The position numbers and the translations under genes are program-made. Below the pieces are notes generated by a model. The model ran no database searches and was not told the origin of the DNA. It saw only the letters and a list, made by a program, of their open reading frames with translations. From CAWABB01 sp963780165 (lineage in GTDB: Bacteria > Bacteroidota > Ignavibacteria > UBA10030 > UBA6906), in NCBI GenBank assembly GCA_963780165.1, contig CAWABB010000002.1:13096-77095 (forward strand): a DNA stretch of 64,000 bases. Reading direction: 5' to 3'. Shown here in pieces: positions 9,398-15,055 of the stretch; the stretch's first letter is position 1, and each line of letters begins with the position of its first letter.

Positions 9398-9646
9398 TCA
9401 ATTCTGGGGCAGGTACTGTGCGATAAAGTTCACCGCCTCGCCCACCGACTGGACATCCCGGGCCTTGTCTTCCTCCATCTCGATATCGAACTCCTCTTCG
9501 AACGCCGCGATCAGGGCCACGCTGGACATCGAGTCGGCGCCGAGATCGAACGCGAAGTTCGATTCCGGCCGGATTTCCTTCGGATCGGCCTTGAGAACCT
9601 GTGCGACTACCTTCTCGACGCGCTGCCGGATTTCAGCCTTGTCCAT
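9398..9646 (-). CDS. Acyl carrier protein
   Basis: 82 residues. The start at 9646 is preferred over the in-frame ATG at 9658 because AGGTGG lies directly before it and the protein then starts MDKAEIRQRVEKVVAQ. The phosphopantetheine site is LGADSMSSVALI with S39; helix II and the acidic helix (FEEEFDIEMEEDKARD) are typical. This is the first gene of the operon with ADP-forming acyl-CoA synthetase and nagB. That is an unusual location for a housekeeping ACP, which normally sits with fabF, so this may be a dedicated second ACP. The sequence is close to ordinary fatty-acid ACPs, so a housekeeping role cannot be excluded. Confidence 0.93.
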   Translation of the reverse strand: MDKAEIRQRVEKVVAQVLKADPKEIRPESNFAFDLGADSMSSVALIAAFEEEFDIEMEEDKARDVQSVGEAVNFIAQYLPQN

Positions 9647-9969
9647 GAACCACCTCATGATAAAGGATCAGATGTACTTGTTGGATGTCGGGAGAGTGGG
9701 GTGTGGTGAGCTCAGGTGATTGGAACGAGATGCCTACGGCAGAAACTAGCACAAAAACGCGAGAACTGCAATCTTCCTGTCAGTTCCCGGCATTGACGCG
9801 CAACGACTCAGCAACCGTGTCACCTTCTGGACTCGATAGAAATCTCACCAGGGTGCATCTTTGGACTCCCGCCTACAGTTGGAGTCGTTTCCAAGGGTAC
9901 CAACCCAGGGACGAGTCTGAACAAACGAGACCGCCTCGGCGCGGTCAGGGGAGCCGTAAGCGTGTGGGT
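9647..9969. other. Gene-free interval upstream of the acp operon
   Basis: About 320 bases between the acp start and the end of the SGNH gene, both on the minus strand. It should contain the acp operon promoter, but I cannot point to a convincing one. Confidence 0.35.
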
Positions 9970-11103
9970 TCACTGCCTCTTAAGAAGAGGCCTCAACACC
10001 GTCTCGAATGCATCTGCATAGCGGATCATCCCGAGATCCGAAGGATGCGTGCCGTCCACAGTTGCCTCACCATCCTGTCCAAGCAGCGCATCACCCTCAA
10101 TATAGTAGAGTTCTTTCATCCCCGAGGCGACAAGCCTGTCGTATGCTTCCCGCACCGCGGTGCGTCGACCCCGGTGAACATTCATCTCGTCGGGCAGGAC
10201 CAGTACCTCCGCGAACACCGGATTTTCAACGAGGACAATTGGGGTGCCGGGCTTCGCCTCGCGCAGCAGGCGGACGAAAGGCTCGGTTCGCTGGGCCGCT
10301 TGCTCCGGGTTGAGATTGGCGAGACAATCCAGAACAAACACCGCGGCGTCGAGCTCTGTCAGCATTCTGCACATCTCCAACTCCATCCTTCCGTTCCCGC
10401 TGAAGCCGAGGTTGATCACCGGGACGTTCAACCGTCGCCCGAGGATGGCGGGGAAGGCCATGCCGGGCCGCGATGCGCAGCCTCCCTGCGTGATCGACGT
10501 TCCGTAGAAGACCACCGGTTTCTCCGAGCGGGGTGGGATCGGTTCAAACGCAGCTCCTCCGGTCACTCCGATCTCAAGCGAATCGATGCCGTTGTACAGT
10601 GGGAGGTTGAGCATGTAGGTTCGCCTGCCCGGCGCTATCCCGCGGGCAACCGTCGCGGAAACATGCTGCTGTCCCGGGCGGACGGTGGCTATGTATCTCC
10701 ACTGGTCGTCCTCGACCAGCGTGTAGAGATCCACGCCACTCACGCCTGATGCCGGCATGTGGGTCATCTCGAGCCCGGGGGACAGGAGGGTATAGCGCAC
10801 CTGGATTTCCGGGGCGTCGGTCGTGAAGCGACAGCTCATGCCGGCACTGTTGTGCGAGAGTTCCCATACCGCGTCGCGCACAACCCCTTCAGCCCTCGCA
10901 GGCAAGCGGTCGTAAAATCGTTTGACGTCGTTCCAGCCGCGACCTTCAACGCCCCATTCCGCCACGACGCGCCAGGTGATTGTATCTCGAGATGCTGGAT
11001 TGGGCGGGAGGGGGGATGGTTGGGAGACGGCGATTGGAACTGTCAGGAGAAGAAGGGCCGGAAGGAGAATTTCGAGGTGGAGGAAAGCCAGGAGTCTGTG
11101 CAT
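9970..11103 (-). CDS. Secreted SGNH/GDSL hydrolase (two-domain esterase)
   Basis: 377 residues with an N-terminal signal peptide (hydrophobic 8-26, cleavage near VSQ). Residues ~55-185 are the N-terminal beta-sandwich that precedes SGNH_hydro_3-type domains. The catalytic domain starts at KPVVFYGTSITQGG with nucleophile S203. GFSGNG supplies the oxyanion G235 and N237, and DGTHPSDLG carries D350 and H353. Relatives are carbohydrate acetyl-esterases acting outside the cytoplasm on plant or bacterial polysaccharides. The neighbouring DUF4432 gene, on the other strand, would fit sugar processing. The substrate is unknown. Confidence 0.88.
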   Translation of the reverse strand: MHRLLAFLHLEILLPALLLLTVPIAVSQPSPLPPNPASRDTITWRVVAEWGVEGRGWNDVKRFYDRLPARAEGVVRDAVWELSHNSAGMSCRFTTDAPEIQVRYTLLSPGLEMTHMPASGVSGVDLYTLVEDDQWRYIATVRPGQQHVSATVARGIAPGRRTYMLNLPLYNGIDSLEIGVTGGAAFEPIPPRSEKPVVFYGTSITQGGCASRPGMAFPAILGRRLNVPVINLGFSGNGRMELEMCRMLTELDAAVFVLDCLANLNPEQAAQRTEPFVRLLREAKPGTPIVLVENPVFAEVLVLPDEMNVHRGRRTAVREAYDRLVASGMKELYYIEGDALLGQDGEATVDGTHPSDLGMIRYADAFETVLRPLLKRQ

Positions 11104-11508
11104 TGTGAGTGCGGCTCCTCAGGATGTGATGATCGAAGGGTCAGAATGGATTGACTGGAGGAAATGTAACGAAAAACGCGCGAATTGAAACGGACCGGCC
11201 TTGATTGTTGACGAAAATACCGCTATTTGCCATCTGCGGGCAGAAGGCACAGCACGACAGCTATTCAAAATCCTCGTGCTCAAGACCAACGAGACCATCC
11301 CGTATTCGTCTGTCTTCATACAGCTGGACTGCAGGTACTGGTCTGGGGAGAAAGAGGCGGCGCTGCGAGAGAGCATGAAGTGACAGGATCCGACACCATC
11401 AGGGCGTTCGGGAGCCCAATGGCGACATGGGTCGAATGATCGATTTCTCCAGGAGAAGTCGAAGAAGGACTTCGATGGGCTCAGCCACATGACCAAGGAA
11501 ACCTGACC
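11104..11508. other. Divergent intergenic region, no gene seen
   Basis: 405 bases between the divergently transcribed SGNH hydrolase and DUF4432 genes. Short open frames here have no recognisable protein features. Promoters for both flanking genes are expected in it; TTGACG at about 11206 is the only -35-like sequence I noticed, without a matching -10. Confidence 0.35.
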
Positions 11509-12579
11509 ATGGCGACGTTGTTCGGACAAGAGTTATCACGGGATTCCCTGCGGAAGCGGACCGGCCATCTCCGGCAGGTCGCAGGAATCCGTTTCTCGGA
11601 GTTGAACGAGGGACGGGAGGCGGGTGTCAGAATCGCGGACGTGAGGACCGGCTCCGGCCTGAGGTTTCAGGTGACGCTCGACCGGGGGATGGATATCTCG
11701 GCGGCCGAATACAAGGGAATCCCGCTGGCATGGCGCTCGGCGGCAGGGGACGCCCACCCTTCACACTTCAACCCGGAGGGCCTGGAGTGGCTCAGGACGT
11801 TTCCGGGCGGCCTCCTGACCGGATGCGGCATGACGTATCTGGGTGCCCCTTGCAGGGACGGCGACGAGGAGCTCGGCCTCCACGGCCGCCTATCACACAT
11901 TCCCGCCGACGGCGTGAGTTCAGGTGAGACGTGGGAGGGAGACGACTGCACGATCTCGCTTAGTGGACGGGTCCGCGAATGGTCGACCTTCAAAGAAAAC
12001 CTCCTGCTTGAACGGACCTACCGGGTGTCGCTCGGCCAGTCGCGCATCGCCATAGAAGACCGCGTAAGCAATGAGGGCTCTTCCCGCACACCGTTCATGA
12101 TGCTCTATCATATCAACCCCGGTTGGCCCCTGGTGGACGACGGAACACGCCTCCTGTTGAACGCCCGGTCCACCGTCCCCCGGGATGCGGAAGCGGCGAA
12201 GGGGATGGCCGAGGCCACGCGATTCATCACGCCGCAGCCGGGATACCGCGAACAGGTCTTCTTCCATGATCTCATCGCGGATGCGGAAGGGTATGCCTGC
12301 GCGCTGCTGCTGAACACGCGTCTGAAGACCGGGCTCTACGTCCGTTACCGCCAGAAGGAACTTCCACGGTACATCGAATGGAAGATGATGGGCGAGGGGA
12401 CCTATGTGACCGGTATGGAGCCGGGCAATTGCAGCGTGATGGGGCGGGCAGCCGAACGCGCGGCCGGGACACTCCAGTTCCTCAATCCCGGCGAAGAACG
12501 GCGCTTCTCCCTTGAGATCGGCGTGGTAGAGGGTGAAGGATCGATCGACACATTTGTTCGCACACACAATCTTCGCTGA
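11509..12579 (+). CDS. DUF4432 family aldose 1-epimerase-like protein
   Basis: 356 residues, cytoplasmic, galactose-mutarotase-like beta-sandwich. Typical DUF4432 landmarks are VTLDRGMDISAAEYKGIPLAWRS near 45-70, GLLTGCGMTYLGAP, ELGLHGRLSHIPA, MMLYHINPGWPL and ITGMEPGNC-like VTGMEPGNCSVMGR close to the C-terminus. The His residues in LHGRLSH and YHINPG correspond to the catalytic/ligand region of the mutarotase fold. Members occur in sugar and polyol catabolic clusters; the exact reaction is not established. The gene stands alone. CCATGG at the start lacks a strong ribosome binding site. Confidence 0.87.
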   Translation: MATLFGQELSRDSLRKRTGHLRQVAGIRFSELNEGREAGVRIADVRTGSGLRFQVTLDRGMDISAAEYKGIPLAWRSAAGDAHPSHFNPEGLEWLRTFPGGLLTGCGMTYLGAPCRDGDEELGLHGRLSHIPADGVSSGETWEGDDCTISLSGRVREWSTFKENLLLERTYRVSLGQSRIAIEDRVSNEGSSRTPFMMLYHINPGWPLVDDGTRLLLNARSTVPRDAEAAKGMAEATRFITPQPGYREQVFFHDLIADAEGYACALLLNTRLKTGLYVRYRQKELPRYIEWKMMGEGTYVTGMEPGNCSVMGRAAERAAGTLQFLNPGEERRFSLEIGVVEGEGSIDTFVRTHNLR

Positions 12580-12617
12580 GACCGTCTGAAGGTCCTGCCC
12601 AATCCCCACGTTCTCAC

Positions 12618-12686
12618 GGGGATTAACTACCCTTTCATCCTTCTAGCCGATTCATTCTGAAGTCCTGTCCCGTACACTTCGTCAGG
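12618..12686 (+). promoter_or_regulatory. Stress-regulon promoter element, copy A
   Basis: First of six copies of a ~67-bp element. It has GGATTAACTACCC then TTTCATCC, then CCGATTCAT, then TGTCCCGTACACT. The -10-like hexamer TACACT (12673-12678) begins 53 nt after the GGATTA start (12620). It lies about 110 nt upstream of the SnoaL-like gene. An AATCCCC at 12601-12607 can pair with the GGGGATT of the element, as also seen at copy F. Confidence 0.75.
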
Positions 12687-12791
12687 TCGCTGGCTTCCTT
12701 TGTCGTGGGCCGCGGGGAGCTTCGCGTCGTGGCCGCTATGCGCACCGTTTTGCTATCCACATACACCCAATAACCTTTTAGGAGAAACGTC

Positions 12792-13226
12792 ATGAAGCAG
12801 CTTCTGCTCGTAATCCTTGCGCTCGTGTGTGTGTTCCCCATGTGGGGACAGACTGCCGGTGAAAAGGATCTGATCAAGCTCGAAAACGACTGGGGCAACG
12901 CATGGGCGAAGGGTGATGGGAAGTTCCTCGAGCAGCTCTATGCCACGGAATATCTCTGGACCGGTGCGGATGGAACCCTGTTCAACAAGGCAAACGGCAT
13001 CAAAGATGATACCTCGCCGGAATACACGGAGAAGTCGTTCAAACTGTCCGACCTGAAGGTGCACATCTACGGCGAAGCCGCGGTTGTTACTGGCCATAAC
13101 AGCGTGAAGTTCAAGAAGGGTGGAAAGGCTGAACAGCTTGAAGTTCGATTCACCGACGTTTTTGTCAAACGCGACGGCAGGTGGCAGTGTGTGGCCACCC
13201 AGGGGACCAACGTTGGGAAGAAGTAG
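12792..13226 (+). CDS. Secreted SnoaL/NTF2-like protein (DUF4440-type)
   Basis: 144 residues with a clear signal peptide (MKQLLLVILALVCVFPMWGQ, cleavage near GQ-TAG), so it acts in the periplasm or outside. The mature part is a single NTF2/SnoaL domain: an N-terminal helix pair (EKDLIKLENDWGNAWAKGD), the strand YLWTGADGTLFNK, and a final strand pair with VFVKRDGRWQCVATQGT, the typical C-terminus of DUF4440. The family has cone-shaped ligand pockets without a conserved catalytic residue, so no activity can be assigned. AGGAGAAACGTC precedes the ATG. It is headed by stress element copy A, which links it to the operons of the 22-49 kb island. Confidence 0.85.
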   Translation: MKQLLLVILALVCVFPMWGQTAGEKDLIKLENDWGNAWAKGDGKFLEQLYATEYLWTGADGTLFNKANGIKDDTSPEYTEKSFKLSDLKVHIYGEAAVVTGHNSVKFKKGGKAEQLEVRFTDVFVKRDGRWQCVATQGTNVGKK

Positions 13227-13320
13227 CTGGTCCGATGCTGCATAGATCCATTGGCAATTGAGTCACCGATTATTGACCCATCGCTTCTTCATGCGCAGGG
13301 GCAATGTGACCAGCCGGTCG

Positions 13321-13342
13321 GCCCGGGCAGAGATGTCCGGGC
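13321..13342 (+). terminator. GC hairpin, possible terminator after the SnoaL-like gene
   Basis: GCCCGG (13321-13326) pairs with CCGGGC (13337-13342) across a 10-nt loop. The motif is shared with 1286-1305. There is no U-tract, so terminator function is uncertain. Confidence 0.35.
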
Positions 13343-13898
13343 TGTCAGGTTTCAGTGCGATTCAGTGCGAGAGATGATCTGGATGATGCCGGCGAGTCGA
13401 ACCGTCAGCCCTCGCAAGGGAGGCTTTCCCAACCCGGCGGACTCCGGAAAGCCAGACGACTGAGCGGGTCTTTCAGGCCTGCACAATCCTGTCGATCCAG
13501 AACGGTCGATTGATCATGGAGGTGTAATATACATCCGGACGGCCAAATGTTCAGTATGTTACCGCGATCCCTCCCACTCTTTTCCAGATTTGGCGAGGAA
13601 TCGGCGGTAGCCCCGAGGGATGTTCGGGCTACCGGTCGCTGGATTCGCCTCCAGTGCGACACTCGCTCGCCCTTCTATTCGGGCCCTATCTGCACGCTCT
13701 AGGTATGCGATGATTGTCCGCCATTCTGCGGCGCGTGCCAACGCGTCCCTGGCTCCGCTCCCACCTTGCGCTGCGTCGAGAAATCTCCTCGGCTCCTCGT
13801 GGCACGACATCAACTGCGAAGTGAGCAATCATCTTCACACTGGTGGGCAACGGTCTGCACACTCCACCTATACAATCCCACAATCTCGCATGGAAAGA

Positions 13899-13916
13899 GC
13901 CAATTTCAAAATTGGC
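13899..13916. promoter_or_regulatory. Perfect 18-bp palindrome, operator-like
   Basis: GCCAATTTCAAAATTGGC has 8-bp arms around a 2-bp centre, 60 bp before the start of the replisome-organizer-like gene. Its size and symmetry fit a dimeric repressor site, such as those controlling phage or plasmid replication genes. No repressor gene is adjacent. Confidence 0.5.
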
Positions 13917-13976
13917 ACGGAGGATGCATACCGGATGTCATCCGATTCAATCCTTCCACACCATGGAGCCCCCGCC

Positions 13977-14804
13977 ATGAAATGGTTCCGTCACGAGTGC
14001 TCAGCCAAACACGACCCAAAGCTGTACCTTCTTGCCGCAGCGCATGGGGCCGAAGGGATGGGTGTCTACTGGGGACTGCTCGAAGAGATCGGCTTCCACT
14101 CCGACACCTTTCGCATCAAAGTCGCCGGTGTGTCGGCAGAATCCGATCAGGCCTATGTGGACGCACTCCTGCACGGAAAGGAACCCGCCGTCTCCATCCA
14201 CGCCCTGGCGGGGGAGAACATACCCATGATGCACGTCGAAATACTCGCCGGGCTGGTCTGTGTCCCGGAAGACAGGCTCCTGAGGATCATCGAGAGGTTG
14301 GTGGAACTGGGACTCTTAGATCAGTCCAAATGGCTAGCGTACGGGCTGCTACATAGCCCCGATTTGGAGCGCCTTGCGGATGCATACACACGGCGATGCC
14401 GAAGGAGCGTGGACAATGCTCGTACACGGTCCGAACACGTTCCGGACACTGTCCGTACACCTTCCGAACACGCTCCGGACACTGTCCGTACACACTCCGA
14501 ACACGTTCCGGACACTGTCCGTACACCTTCCGAACACGCTCCGGACACTGTCCGTACACGGTCCGAACACGCTCCGGACATTGTGCGTACACAAGCCGAA
14601 CACACTCCGGACATTGTGCGTACACAAGCCGAACACACTCCGGACATTGTGCGTACACGGTCCGAACACGCTCCGGACACTGTCCGTACACACTCCGCGC
14701 ACTTTCCGGCGAGCGTCAGACGCGAATCAGAGTCCTTGCTGCAACGTGACAGCGCATCGCCGGAAAATGTCCTCCCAGAACAGAATAGAATAGAAGAAGA
14801 GTAG
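13977..14804 (+). CDS. Phage replisome organizer-like protein (Lin1244/Lin1753/DUF4373 N-terminus) with 11-residue repeats
   Basis: The start at 13977 is chosen because MKWFRHECSAKHDPKLYLLA is the standard DUF4373/Lin1244 N-terminus; GGAG lies ~9 nt upstream. Length is 275 residues. Residues 1-120 form the winged-helix domain of phage and plasmid replication organizers (GAEGMGVYWGLLEEIG, DRLLRIIERLVELGLLD). Residues ~145-245 are nine tandem 11-residue repeats of the form RTxSEHxPDTV, hydrophilic and probably disordered. The last residues (QNRIEEE) lie in a purine-rich tract typical of the ends of this family. The repeats are encoded by an 11-bp iteron-like array. Relatives bind their own origin and load helicase. 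No integrase, helicase loader or capsid gene is nearby, so this looks like the remnant of a prophage or integrated plasmid. Confidence 0.72.
   Translation: MKWFRHECSAKHDPKLYLLAAAHGAEGMGVYWGLLEEIGFHSDTFRIKVAGVSAESDQAYVDALLHGKEPAVSIHALAGENIPMMHVEILAGLVCVPEDRLLRIIERLVELGLLDQSKWLAYGLLHSPDLERLADAYTRRCRRSVDNARTRSEHVPDTVRTPSEHAPDTVRTHSEHVPDTVRTPSEHAPDTVRTRSEHAPDIVRTQAEHTPDIVRTQAEHTPDIVRTRSEHAPDTVRTHSAHFPASVRRESESLLQRDSASPENVLPEQNRIEEE
14413..14705 (+). repeat. Iteron-like array: ~25 tandem 11-bp units in 33-bp higher-order repeats
   Basis: The sequence divides without slippage into 11-bp units with core TCCGNACAC. In most 33-bp blocks the variable base cycles T, A, G (TCCGTACAC, TCCGAACAC, TCCGGACAC). 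Variants GTGCG and AGCCG occur in three successive blocks (about 14580-14660), showing block duplication. An 11-bp period puts every unit on the same face of the helix, as in plasmid and phage replication iterons. Because 33 is divisible by 3, the array also encodes an 11-residue protein repeat, and all six frames stay open across most of it. Confidence 0.85.
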
Positions 14805-14845
14805 AAGGAGAATAGAAGGAGATTAGAAGAGAAAAAGCTTTGTAG
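14778..14845 (+). other. Purine-rich TAGAAG-type tract between iterons and DnaA boxes
   Basis: About 68 nt that are almost only A and G on the plus strand, with irregular repeats of AATAGAA, GTAGAAGG and GATTAGAAG. This is the most A-rich and least GC stretch in the neighbourhood. By position it could be a DNA-unwinding element, with TAG triplets resembling DnaA-trio sequence. It also encodes the C-terminus and stop of the upstream protein. Confidence 0.4.
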
Positions 14846-14863
14846 CGTCCTTCGGTGTTCGAC

Positions 14864-14883
14864 TTATCCACCGTTTATCCACA
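14864..14883 (+). promoter_or_regulatory. Two DnaA boxes 11 bp apart
   Basis: TTATCCACC (14864-14872, one mismatch) and TTATCCACA (14875-14883, perfect consensus) start exactly 11 bp apart in the same orientation. They lie 160 nt after the iteron array and just after the purine-rich tract. This order (initiator gene, iterons, AT/purine-rich tract, DnaA boxes) is that of an iteron-type replication origin. Confidence 0.6.
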
Positions 14884-15055
14884 GTCCCGCGTCCGTGAGT
14901 CTCATAACGACGCTGTTCTCATACCATCGGTTGGTTACTACACCGATATGTGTACAAAATCCAGAGAAATCATCAGGGAATGGGACGATATGGGCTTGTT
15001 CCTTCTGCACACTCCTGATATATTCTCTGATGCCGCCCCATTCCATGAATCAGAG

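Larger units (their letters stand above)
13227..13976. other. Gene-poor leader of the replisome-organizer gene
   Basis: 750 bases with no gene I can support. It contains the GC hairpin at 13321-13342 and the perfect palindrome at 13899-13916. The frame of the downstream gene is open back to 13620, but that extension has no protein-like signature and includes the palindrome. Confidence 0.45.

Noticed and set aside
14413..14705. CRISPR array
   Set aside because: Units are 11 bp and contiguous with no unique spacers, and no cas gene is present.
14287..14793. Open frames on both strands overlapping the replisome-organizer gene
   Set aside because: They arise from the 33-bp repeat having no stop in any frame; only the frame starting MKWFRHEC has a recognised domain.
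14855..15055. 67-residue N-terminal extension of the PIG-L deacetylase
   Set aside because: It would overlap the DnaA boxes and place the signal segment far inside the protein; the start at 15056 fits a secreted protein.
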